Source: Terebella lapidaria
Taxonomy: Eukaryota > Annelida > Polychaeta > Terebellida > Terebellidae
Direction: 5' to 3'
Length of the DNA stretch: 64,000 nucleotides
NCBI GenBank assembly: GCA_949152475.1
Contig: OX424558.1
Coordinates: 32,560,651 to 32,624,650 of the forward strand
The notes under the pieces were generated by a model. That model saw only the letters and a program-made list of their open reading frames with translations, ran no database searches and had not been told where the DNA came from. A program made the translations under genes and the position numbers. This document shows, one piece after another, positions 31,126-41,690 of this stretch (the stretch's first letter is position 1; each line of letters starts with the position of its first letter).

Positions 31126-31934
31126 TAATTGCAAAAATATCAGTGTCTTTTTGATCACATGTAATAACATGATTCACGTCTGGATTTCAATACCTTATCT
31201 TGCAATTGGCTCTTGGCTACAGACAATCTATTTACAATTTATTTAATCGATTTGACATCTGTTTTATTTCCACGGAATGTAAAATAAAACAACTATCAGA
31301 AGTACATTATTAACAGGAAAACATCATTGATACCAACATAAATTAGCCCAAGGGTTAAGAAAGGTAGAAATGTTTAGTGTCAGGCACAAAATTTTTACAA
31401 TAAAATTGCTGATGTGACCTATTAAATCCTCTAAAGGTCAAATTCAAGGTCACCAAAAGAACCACCCGATGTGATTGCCTACAGAACATGCTCATAGTAT
31501 AAATCTAAGCTCCATCTACTACCATTCTATCTGCTTCGGTTAATTTACATAATTCACGTCAAATGTTACGTCGACGATTACCATCCAAGGTCCCAGGTCA
31601 TATCCTGCCATTTTGGGCCTTTCTGTCTTATGTTACGGGTCTATGGGGATTTAAGCTGCTGCATCCGTTGATGCAATGCTCAAGATTACAATTGGCATGT
31701 TTTGAAATAAAAATCTCGAAAATGGTCAGATAGTTTTGTAGAAAAGGCCGACAAAGTGCAAATTGAGCATATTTCGACCCAAAAATGACTAAGTTACCGA
31801 CCTTTGGCCTGATAACCTGTTGTCATGGCTTTCGTCTGTGATCCGTCGTCCGTCCGTTTGCATTTTATCTTGAGTTTACGGTAGAAAATTCTGTACAAAA
31901 ATACTTATAATATTCCCAGTAAAAGACTTTTTAG
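31126..31934. other. Intergenic DNA downstream of LTN1
   Basis: AT-rich, no gene seen. A short segment at about 31793-31832 (GTTACCGACCTTTGGCC and on through CCTGTTGTCATGG) also occurs, slightly diverged, at 39305-39342 and marks a small dispersed repeat. Confidence 0.5.
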
Positions 31935-34900
31935 GTCAAATGATCTTGAAGGCCAAATCTCAAAATTTTGTTGTCGGTCAGGAGAAGAAGACTTCAGTCC
32001 TCCTGGACGAGCTTGACCGCACCTTGGTTTGTCTAGGAGTTAAGTTTTCTTCCCTCTCCCCTTTGTTTTGTTCCGCGGGTGACCTGCTGGTGGGAGAGTC
32101 CTACTCGACCCACGGTGGTGCGCCCCAGGAGTCTTTGAACTGGGTATTTCATGTTCCTTCAGCCGGGAGCTTGTCCGTGCGTGTCACCTCAGTAGTTAGC
32201 GGTGGGCAGGCATCCTGTGCTGTTTCCGCGCCTTTTGTGGCCAATTTGCCACCGTTTTTCGATTTCCGGCCCTCGGGGTCCGGGCCCCATTCGGCGTATT
32301 CTGTGCTTGGCACAGTCTGAGTCACAGAGGCCGGCCCTCGTGCTTCGGGGTCCGGGCCCCGGGGTGCGGGTCCAGCAAACACCCTTTCGTGGTCCGGCCC
32401 CCATCCGACGGGCCTCAGATCTTGGGTGTTGACAGGTGGTCCAGTCTGGTTTGGGGGGATTTGGCCCCAGGGTTGGCATTCCCTCTCGATGGAGAGAACT
32501 CTTGTTGGACCAGGGGTGTCAGGCCCCGGGGAGCAGTATTGCCCTCTTCCTGTTCGGGTCACCCTTTTTCCCTGCTGCTACGGAGAATTCTACCGCTCTT
32601 TTCTCCTTGCAGGATTCTTCGGCGTTGACAGCCTCGTCGGCTCCCCTCACCATGATGACGAGCTCGGCGGCTCAGCCTCCACTGCCAGGTCCCTCTCAGG
32701 TGGTCTCTTCGCCTCCCGACCCCCCCCCCCCCCCCCATTGGGGTTTCCCCGGCTGCTCCAGCAGTGGATGTGTCCAGCATTGTCTCGGCTGTATTGGCAG
32801 CCTTGGACGCCCGTGCGGGTGTTTCCCTTTCCCCCACGTCGGTTGCCTTGCAGTGCACTTTGGCCCTGGAGCCTTCCCAGCAGTTACCTGCGGAGATCTT
32901 CGGTCAGGAGTCTGACGCAGACTCGGGGGAGGACTCGCTTGTGTGTGGGCAGGACGAGGCTACCCTTACCACGTCTGCTGGGCCCCACAACTGGATTCGG
33001 CTCCAAGGAAGCGACCTTCTTCCGTGGCAGCTTCTTTTTTTTCCTAAATAAAAATTTGCATTTCTTCATATTTGCAGCGAATTCTAATCATACCCCTGCC
33101 ACGTCTGCTGGGCCCCCACCACTGGTTTCGGCTCCGAGGAAGCGACCTTCTTCCGTGGCGTCTGTGATGGCTCCCAGTGACAAGCGCCCACGTCTTGACA
33201 CTGAACTGGTGGACAGTGAGGATGGTGAGGAAGATCTTCCCTTCGACCACAAGCTGGACTTAGTACGGTCCACCTTGGAACCTACCCTTTTCCCAGCCGA
33301 GCCGAAGCCCATAGTGTCCCAGCATCCCATGTCACTTCTGGTGTCCCAGCGGTCCGTGCAGTGGCAGCCACGGTGAGGCCTTCCCATCCCGGACGATCTC
33401 CGAGAGGAATTCTTGCGTCGCACTGAGACCCTAGACCAGGGGAAGACTGAGTTGGGGAAGTTCCCCCGTTGGCCTCCTTTCCACAAGAGAGCTGTCGTCT
33501 AACCCGGATTACCTAGACAAGCCGGTGGTCTTCCCTGAGGCGGCGGCCCCTTACCTGGGAGATAAGACTTGCCCGATTACTGTGCAACCTGACAAGTTGC
33601 TTTCGCTGAACCATGCCGCCCAAGCAGCTACTTGTGTGTCCTCCCTGGGGCATTGGTTTCGGACCGCAGTCTACCATCAGCTACAGTGTGCCCAGACAGC
33701 TCCGGAATCCTAGGAGTCTCCTCCGGCAGAGTTGGTGGCCCTCGGGGAGCACCTCCATTCGGTTTCCCAGCTCCTAAAATGATGCGACCTGGCGTCCGCC
33801 CAGCGTATGGAACAGAGCACGTATGTGGAGTGGGTCCTCCACTTGCTGAGGCGGGATGATTTTCTGGGTCAGGCCAAGTTTAAGTTCCCTCCGGCCTTGG
33901 TTACGGAGCTACGCTGTGCTCCTTTGGTGGAACGTGAGGCTGCCTCTGCTCCGTCCTCTGACTCCTCTCCCCCAACCCTCTTCGCCGGACTGGAATCCAG
34001 GCTGCCTGCGGCTCGTGAGCTAGCCTGCCAGGAAGAGTCCGTTTCTGCCAGCAAACGGCTTACAGAGACCCTGGCCAAGCACCTAGCCTCTCCCCTCCAG
34101 GCTTACGCCACACCTTCTTCCAAGCCCCAGCCGTCGGAAAAGAAGGACAAGAAGCCCTTTCGGGAGACCCCTGCCGGCAGTAAACCAAAGAAGAAGTCCG
34201 GGCTCAAGGGTAAGCCCAAGCCAACAGGGGAGAAAAAGTCCTTCACCCCCGTGGCAGGTGAGTGTTCCACAGATACCACTCCCTGCGGTGGACTCCGCGA
34301 TACCTCGGGCTGCCACACCTTTGTTTCAAAATTCAAGCGAACCCATGGGTGGGCATCTTGCAAATTATTGGCAAGAGTGGCAGGCACTTGGGGCCAGCCC
34401 ATGGATCCTGTCATTCCTTTGCAGAGGATTTTGCATCCAGTTCAGTCAGCGTCTGCACTGTCCATAGAGCCCATTTGCTTTTCGCTCCCTGGAGCTCACG
34501 CCAAACGACTAGCACTTTCACTCGAGATCACTGCTATGATGGCCAAAAACGCACTCGAAAAAGTAGGAATTTCCTCTCCTGGTTATTACAGTATCCTGTT
34601 CTTGACTCCCAGGAGCTCAGGAGGGTGGCGTCCAGTGATCGACCTGTTATCTCTGAACAGCCACATCACGACTCTCAAGTTTGCCATGGAGATGGCAGAA
34701 TCGATCCGCTTGTCATTTCCAACGAATTCTTGGGTGCTCTCTCTGGATCTGAAAGATGCGTTCTTTCCCATTTCGATTTACCCGGGTTCCGGCAGGTACC
34801 TGCACTTCGTGCACCAGGGCACCGTGTATCAGTACCGCGCCCTGCCATCCGGACTGTCCTCGGCCCCATGGATCTTCACGATGGTCGTGAAAGAGTTGCA

Positions 34901-37110
34901 GAGGGCATCCTCCTCTACCAGTATCTGGACGACTGATCTTAGCTCGACACTTGCAGTGGGTTTTGAACTTGTGCAAGCGCATGGGCCGGGTTGTCAACCT
35001 CCAGAAAACGGAGTTAACGACAGCCCAGTACTTTGTGTTCCTGGGCTATCGGTACAAAACCCAGCTGGGTATGGTTTTCCCGACAGAAGAGTGTTTGACA
35101 AAGATAAGGTCCCTGCTCTGCAGGTTCTTAGGCGAGCTCAGTCAGTCAGCTCAGACCTGGCAGTCGATGCTCTGGCTTCTGGCGGCGACCGAGAAGTTGG
35201 TCCCTTACGGTCAACTCCACATGCGGGAGTTGCAGATAGACCTTCGTTCCCAGTAGCTAGCGGCCTCGGGTTCCCCGCAGCAACTGGTTTCCCTTTCCCC
35301 AGCGGGGCGGGCATCCACAATGAGGTGGATGTCCACTGCTAACCTTACTCAGGGCTAACCCTTCTGCCAGCCTCCTCCCTCCAAGCATCTCTTTACGGAT
35401 GCGTCTATGGAGGGCTGGGGCGCACCTGGATTTCAAGGAAGTCTCCGGGGTGTGGGTGGAGCCCGAGAGTTCGTGGCATATCAACCGGTTGGAGTTGGAA
35501 GCAGTTTCGCTGGCCCTAGCTCATTTGGGAGGAGGAGTGTGCTGGTCACGCTATCTTGGTATCCACAGATAACTCTACTGTCGTGGCCTACATCAACAAG
35601 CAGGGAGGTACGAAGTCACTTACCCTTTGTCGGCAGGCCATGACTCTTCTCCTCTGGTGCCGGGCTTGGGGCATTCACTTGTGAGCACGTCACATTCCGG
35701 GTTGGTTGAATGTATTGGCGGATCAGCTGTCCCGCAGTGGGCAGATCCAGCCAACGGAGTGGTCACGGCATCCTATGGTGTTCCGTTCCCTGTGCCTCAG
35801 GTGGGACCATCCCACAGTTGATCTTTTTGCGACCAGGTGGAACAAGAAACTTCCAGTGTTCGTGTCTCCACTTCCGGACCCCCTTGCGATGTCAACCGAC
35901 GCATTGTCCACGTACCCTCCAGCGATTATGTTGCCCAAAGTATTGGCCAAAGTCAGGTCTCACACGTGCAAAATTCTCCTGGTCACCCCGTACCAGCCGC
36001 AGCATCCGTGGTTCCCAGAACTGAGTCTGCTGATCGATCAACTGGTGGCTCTTCCTCCTCGGGAAGATCTCCTCAAGCAACCCCAGGCACAGCTGTTTCA
36101 CAGCCGGCCCGGGAGCCTGAGCCTCCATGCGTGTCTTCTGTCCAGTGATCCCTTCGAGCAAGGGAATTTTCTTCAAAAGTGTCCAGTAGGTCCGCCCGCC
36201 CTAATAGAAACTCGTCCTTGGGAGTATACGAGACCAAATGGCGAGTCTTCGCTGCTTGGTGCAATAGCAGGCAGGTTCATCCATTCCACGCCACTGCTCA
36301 GACAGTAGCCGATTTCCTCTTGGAGAAATTTCAGGCGGGCGTGGTCCACTCGACATTAGCGGACTATCGGACCGCTCTGGCCAAGACTATCTTGCCCCAT
36401 ACCGGTGTTAATCTCGGCGAGGATCAAGACCTAAGTGCCTGATCAATAACTTTAAAGTCGAACGTCTGCTTTCTCGTAATTCCGTTCCAGAGTGGGATCT
36501 ATCCCTGGTGCTGAACCGTTTGGCGTCTGCTCCCTTTGAACCTATGTCCTCTGCCCTATGTCCTCTGGCTTCCGGACGTCGCAGGGGCGAAATCAATGCA
36601 TTGGATTTCTCAAAAGTTCGCTGGCGGGAGGATGGCCTCAACGTCTCCTTGCAGGTCATTCCTTCCTTCCTAGCGAAAACCCAGCTTGCATCTTCTCCTC
36701 CATTAGCTTTCACGATTCCGGCCTTGGCGTCGTCTGTAGGCCCGAATCTGGAGAAAGACTGTCTCCTATGCCCATTGCGGGCTTTGCGCTTGTACCTTAA
36801 GTGAACATATAACACATCAATCAAAATTCCAACGGGACATACGTTCCGCTACCATCTCGTCCTGGATTTTAAAACTGTATCCGCACTTGATTTGGCTGAG
36901 CAGGACTCCGCCTGTTCGTTCAAGGTACGCGCCCATGATGTCAAGGCCATGACAGCTTCCCTTGCTTATATGGGGCGGGTTCCCCTCGATCAGGTCATGC
37001 AAGCATGCTCGTGGCAATCCCATAACACCTTTACGTCTTTCTACCTTAGGGACTTGACTTGGACGGGAAGTGAGGGCTACCACCTTTCAAGCCCAAAATT
37101 CAAGGGGTGA
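31935..37110 (+). mobile_element. DIRS-like element, copy 3 (old, truncated, heavily broken)
   Basis: GC-rich block with the DIRS gene order. There is a gag-like part (about 31940-34250, ending in basic KPKKKSGLKGKPKP-type sequence), RT (about 34490-35260, with [14 protein letters not shown] and a DLKDAFF block), RNase H (about 35380-35700, with a THTD-like DASMEGWGA remnant and the [13 protein letters not shown] block) and tyrosine recombinase (about 36170-37100, with SGRRRGEINAL, a HDVKAM block and FTSFYLRDL). The terminal inverted repeats and internal complementary region are not found, so both ends are missing. The coding region has roughly eight or more breaks, which makes it the oldest of the three copies. 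Confidence 0.85.
33032..33092 (+). repeat. Segment shared with LTN1 intron 29 inside DIRS copy 3
   Basis: The AT-rich 61 bases here match 30573-30634 in LTN1 intron 29 on the same strand. There is an exact run of over 20 bases ending in CATATTTGCAG, then a closely similar GAATTC and ATCATAC tail. It is flanked by two copies of a GC-rich element sequence of about 62 bases (32954-33030 and 33096-33160). Confidence 0.7.
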
Positions 37111-37239
37111 ACGCCGTCACCCCGAATGGACCAAAACGGAGAGTGACATGATTTGGTACACACACACAAGTTTTACCGAACCGTCGAAAAATCAAAATGG
37201 CCGCCACAAGCAGAACGTGTCAATGAAGAGCCAGGAAAC

Positions 37240-37590
37240 ATGATAAAAAAATCATGTCAGAAATATTTTATCGTTTTGATCATACGCTGTGAAAAATCAG
37301 AGACGGTATTATGGCCAATCACAAAATGAGATGCTTTGATACATGGAAACCAAACAACGTTATGTGCAGTCATGGCCGAGTTGTTACGGCGATGGACTAG
37401 AAATCCATTGGGCTCTGGCGCGCAGGTTCGAATCCTGCCGACTGCGTGATACTTTTGTGTTTAAAACTTTTCTCATGCGCCCCGCCCTCACCCCAGATCG
37501 CATTTAGCTTGTTTACGCCCCCACCCCCCTCCTCCCTTAATCAGATTCCTGGATCCGCTCCTGTAAAACATAAATACAACTGCTATTTCT
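37240..37590 (+). repeat. Local duplication unit with tRNA-Ser pseudogene (first copy)
   Basis: The flanks on both sides of the tRNA-like sequence recur around the tRNA gene at 38261. Shared blocks are the TACGCTGTGAAAAAT segment before it and CATTTAGCTTGTTTACGCCCC followed by TTCCTGGATCCGC after it. The second copy spans about 38130-38465, so the offset is near 890 bases. Confidence 0.8.
37366..37446 (+). pseudogene. tRNA-Ser(AGA) pseudogene
   Basis: 81 bases closely matching the other tRNA-Ser copies. The anticodon loop CTAGAAA and the B box GGTTCGAATCC are kept. The acceptor stem has a mismatch, the D-arm/A box is altered (GAGTTGTTACGG) and the variable arm is one base short with a changed stem. 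A TTTT run follows at about 37454. Probably non-functional. Confidence 0.7.
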
Positions 37591-38260
37591 AACAGGATGG
37601 TAAGGCTGTTTAGGTTTACATATATCAGGCCAATATTCGTAGTTTGAAAACAAATAATGACATTGAATAAGGGTGAACAAACATAGCCTGTCATAGGGCG
37701 CAATCGGTCGCTGGACGAATTGCATCTGGACGGTCATATGGAATCATGCTCAGAGTCAGTTCTCTCCTGTTCATTTTCAGTTTATGTTCATGATACTATG
37801 AGCACTCAGGGTCAGCTGATTCAAAGTTCATGATGCCTTCTCTAAATGATTGCATGAGTTGGAAAGTTTATCGGACATTTTAACAGACAGTTTAACAGAT
37901 AATTTTCGCATAACTATCATTGGGCCACACCAAATTGTAGTGTTGGTCGATGGGATCGCCGCTTGTCAAAAAATCCATTGATCACCTTTGCAATTTGGCG
38001 TGGCCTTGGGTCAAAGTTTGAGGTCTGTAAAAGTGGTGAAAACGCTTCAATAAGAAATCCGAACGAAAAAACGTCTCGAGATATGGTCTATGGCTACGTT
38101 TTGACTACATTTTGATAAATTTAATATATGCGAGAAGAAGGGGAGAGCCATGATAAAAACTATATCACAAATATTATATCTTTTTAATCCTACGCTGTGA
38201 AAAATAACAGAGGGTTTAATCATAGTCATTTAAAAATGAGATGGTTAAGCTATCTTATGA

Positions 38261-38342
38261 GCAGTCGTGGCCGAGTGGTTAAGGCGATGGACTAGAAATC
38301 CATTGGCCTCTGCCCGCGCAGGTTCGAATCCTGCCGACTGCG
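38261..38342 (+). tRNA. tRNA-Ser(AGA)
   Basis: 82-base serine tRNA with a 7-bp acceptor stem (GCAGTCG with CGACTGC), A box TGGCCGAGTGG, anticodon AGA in the loop CTAGAAA, a long variable arm, B box GGTTCGAATCC and a Pol III terminator TTTT at 38349. One base in the variable arm differs from the consensus (GGCC instead of GGGC) and weakens that stem, so activity is likely but not certain. Confidence 0.8.
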
Positions 38343-38488
38343 TGATACTTTTAAAGCTTTCTCATGGTGCTTACGGCGCCCCAACTCTCAGACGACATTT
38401 AGCTTGTTTGCGCCCCTACCTTATTCATATTCCTGGATCCGCCCTGTAAAACAAAAATGCAACTGGGGTGATGTGCTTAAACAGAACA

Positions 38489-39068
38489 GGTCCCAATAAT
38501 AAATGTTTTAATAGCGGTCAATAATAAACTTTACTAGTAAAACTAATGTCAACTTATTCAGTAATATTGTTTTGTTTTAACCCAAAATACCAGTTCTCTA
38601 TTCTGAACAAGAATCCAGTGCCATTTGCTTCCATAATACAGGCTATTGGAATGATCTCAGATGTCAAATTCAGATGTGGATATTTCAAAACGCTTGTAAA
38701 AGTGGTGAGTCGGCAGGCCTGGTAACTTATTAATATTTAGTTGATCATTCTGAAATTTACTAGGTTTTGTATTACTCATGTTACTGTGTTTCCAATTGTG
38801 TGTGCGATTTCATCATCATTCATCAATAACTCCCACTTGTGGAGCATTCAGAAGCCATGTGTCCTGAACAGCCAATTTAAGCACAAACCAAAATCAATAT
38901 ATGTGTCGTGATCTTACCATAATATTACAGTTCCCGTCTTACTATGATCTGGCCATATGTCCGTACAGAAATTATCAAAATCGGTTCAAATTTGCACTCT
39001 CTAAAGCGTTGACAAAAGTACGGCGGAAGGCGCGACGGACGCAAATCCATAGTATCCGCCTAACTTTG
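38489..39068 (-). repeat. Dispersed repeat, inverted copy of 13088-13690
   Basis: The reverse complement matches the intron 7 repeat block by block, including TCCATAGTATCCGCC near the right edge and the ACTAGTAAAACTAATGTCAACTTATTC region at the left. It holds only one copy of the unit that is tandemly expanded in intron 7. Confidence 0.75.
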
Positions 39069-39366
39069 GAAATTCCTCGTGATAAGGGCTTTTTGAAGCA
39101 AAACGATAGGCTATTGGGTGTTTAGTGGGATAAGTGGGTATAATGGAATAAAAAGTTATTGCTTTCATTTGGTAATCGGTTGTTTTATTGCCCAAATGTA
39201 TCAAATGTACAGGAGCTGCCTACGATGTGGTTACTATAATTTCAAGACTTATGGGATAGGATTCCGAATGCTGGTGATTTGTAGCCTAATGTCTCCTGAT
39301 TTTTAGGTTACCGACCTCTTGACCGATAACCTATTGTCGTGGTGTTGCGTCGATAAAAAAAGATCA

Positions 39367-39448
39367 CGCAGTCGGCAGGATTCGAACCTGCGCGGGCAGA
39401 GCCCAATGGATTTCTAGTCCATCGCCTTAACCACTCGGCCACGACTGC
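39367..39448 (-). tRNA. tRNA-Ser(AGA)
   Basis: 82 bases with complete acceptor, D, anticodon (AGA), long variable and T arms, intact A and B boxes, and on the minus strand a T7 terminator at 39355-39361. Apart from the anticodon it is identical to the gene at 54412. Confidence 0.93.
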
Positions 39449-39864
39449 ACATAAATGTATTGATTAACAATACTTTTCATGTTTTGAATCATAATTATAA
39501 AGCCTGCTAGAAATAGAGCCTGCACATAAAATGGGTTGTTTTGAACTATTTCATTTTGAATGGCCACAATTTACCCACTGCGATTTTTATAGGGTGTAAT
39601 TTTATCATTTGCTCCGATTGGTCAAAGTGTTTATTTTAGAAGTAGAGGCGAGATAATGGTTTCCCTTTCCATATCAGCTCATCTGTTGCAAGCCTCGTTC
39701 TGTATTCTGTGTGTGTTTTTTTTATTATTTGCTTCCTCTATTGGCAATAAAAACCCCAACACATTGATTTCAAATAAATCTGACCCCGATTAAGGATTTA
39801 GATGATTCGTACAATGAGCCACCACCCATCTGATCAGGGCATTTGAATGATAAATGTATCAGTG

Positions 39865-40491
39865 GCTCACCGGAGGTCGCGGCGGACACGGTAACTACTT
39901 CAGCATTAACGGTAACCAGGTAACAGCCCACCCGACACTCCCAGGCCTACGGACACCGTTCAGAAACTAGTTCATCCCTACGGTGTTAACTGGCGGGGCC
40001 TGGCGAGCTGCGGTCTGCCTCGGGGACGGAACCCCGTACAGTCCGACATGCTGGCCAGAGCCTCTGTCACACGTCCCGGGAAGGGAGAGAGCTGGCGATC
40101 CACAGGGCCGAAGGCCCCCGAGTCAGCAACTTGTCTCTCCCAGCCCGGGCCTCCCCATGGAAATCGTCCCCAGGGCTCTAGGAGCCCACTACTCACAAAC
40201 AGGGAACACAAAGCTCATGGTGAGCCTCGTGTGCGTCCTGTCTCTCGATCTTGGACAATCTCCTCGAACGAGTCGCTTCCAGTGTATATATAATACACCA
40301 GAAACTGTAGGGCGCACGCGAGGTTTAATCGATCCATTGTTATAGTTTACTGGAACGTAAATTACAATACGTCGCCGTGGCAACGCACGCTCGAACGGAG
40401 CATGTCAAAACAAGGCCAAGTACGAAAAGGCCACATAAATGGCATTTATGTTTACAATCACCTGCCGCGTGCTTAGGGCAAAATCGCCACA
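39865..40491 (-). repeat. 3' LTR (partial) of the Gypsy element
   Basis: 627 bases matching 53060-53686 with about two substitutions. It contains a TATATATAC-type TATA motif on the minus strand near 40285. It is shorter than the other LTR, and no target-site duplication is recognised. Confidence 0.93.
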
Positions 40492-40794
40492 TTACCCCCT
40501 TCTTACAATGTTGGTCCCCAACATGTTCCGCCCGCGCCCAAAACAGCCAAAACCCGACGAAGGCTTCGCATGGCGGGGTCCGGAAGAAGGCAAGATGGCA
40601 ACACCCGGAAGTCACGGCGCAAGACTAGGACTTTAAGAGTCCCTTTTGGAAGAATGGGGAACTACCCCCGGACTTACGGAGTAAACTATAACGCGCTTTG
40701 CAATTTTGAATAAACCCTCATAAACAAGCTAAAATTTTGACCGAGGTGGTCCAAAACCGTGTGATGACCTTGGAAGGTCATCCGTTATAAAAGG

Positions 40795-41081
40795 ACGGTG
40801 TGTCGAGTCTTTGGAATATCTTTAAGGTTAGACTTTAAATTTAGAAATTTTGTAAAACGACACACCGAGTGATCAAAAGTGATAGTACCTCTAAAATGTT
40901 GCCGACCGCCCTGCCGGCCGGCTCCTCAGATCCGCAGAACGGGTCTGAGGCAGGGCGGAGCCGCGGGAGCGACTCCGGCACGCCGCCGCACAAGTGCAGC
41001 GACGAGGCTAGTGCCCTAGCCTTCCTCCGTGGTCATCGGCTCCTCATCCGTGCCGCCTGTCTTGGGGTCTGGCGGCGGTGA
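40795..41081 (+). promoter_or_regulatory. Plus-strand TATA-like motif and short frame inside the Gypsy element
   Basis: TTATAAAAGG at 40795 on the strand opposite to the element genes, followed about 70 bases later by a 70-codon frame (40869-41081) rich in Ser, Gly and Arg. It may be an antisense promoter or chance; there is no other support. Confidence 0.2.
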
Positions 41082-41690
41082 CGGGTCCCTACGCCGCGGA
41101 AGCAGCGGAGCCGGCATAGTGAAAGCCGGCTGCGCGGGCGGATGAGGCAGGCCCGGTGGAGCTTGCATGGGCTTTTGCGGTGAGCCCTGCAATCCGGGTC
41201 CTGGCGGAGCCATCACGACGGAGGCCGGTAGAGAGGTCGCGCCGAGATCGGCAATGGCGCGGAACATCTCCACCGTATCGCGGGTGCGCTGTGGACCAGC
41301 CGTCCGTTCTCCCCACACCTGGACTAGGTATGGGTAGATGGCCAGCTCCAAAGCGGCATCCGTGCGCCGGAGAGCCGCCTGGTTCAGGGCGGACGACTCG
41401 GGGTCATCGACGCCCTGGAGTAGGCGAGTCCGAGCGGCCTCGGCTTCGTCAAGACGACGCCGTAGCTGCTCATTCTCAGCCTCCAGGTGCTCCATCCGTG
41501 CGGCTACCTCTGGGGCGGGGGCGGACGCCCCGGACTGCTCGGCAAGAGCGGCGGTCCGACCCTGGTCGAACGCGCGCCGCTCAATGACGGCCGACAAAGT
41601 CCGGTAGCTCTCTAGGCTCCGCCGGGTGCCTTCCATGAGGCCCTGGTCGTATGCGAGATCGCATGCCCGAGGGTGGCCTCGGCGCGGCAC
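41016..41690 (-). CDS. 224-codon frame downstream in the Gypsy element
   Basis: An Ala/Arg/Glu-rich protein. Residues about 60-95 look like a coiled coil (MEHLEAENEQLRRRLDEAE), and the C-terminal third is Pro-rich. It overlaps the end of the 957-codon frame in another register. No homologue is recognised. It could be a separate product or belong with its upstream neighbour; I cannot tell which. Confidence 0.4.
   Translation of the reverse strand: MPRRGHPRACDLAYDQGLMEGTRRSLESYRTLSAVIERRAFDQGRTAALAEQSGASAPAPEVAARMEHLEAENEQLRRRLDEAEAARTRLLQGVDDPESSALNQAALRRTDAALELAIYPYLVQVWGERTAGPQRTRDTVEMFRAIADLGATSLPASVVMAPPGPGLQGSPQKPMQAPPGLPHPPAQPAFTMPAPLLPRRRDPSPPPDPKTGGTDEEPMTTEEG

Noticed and set aside
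39590-39660. A further DIRS terminal repeat near GTTTATTTTAGAAGTAGAGG
   Set aside because: Only a short stretch resembles the DIRS end, and no inverted partner or internal region is present nearby.
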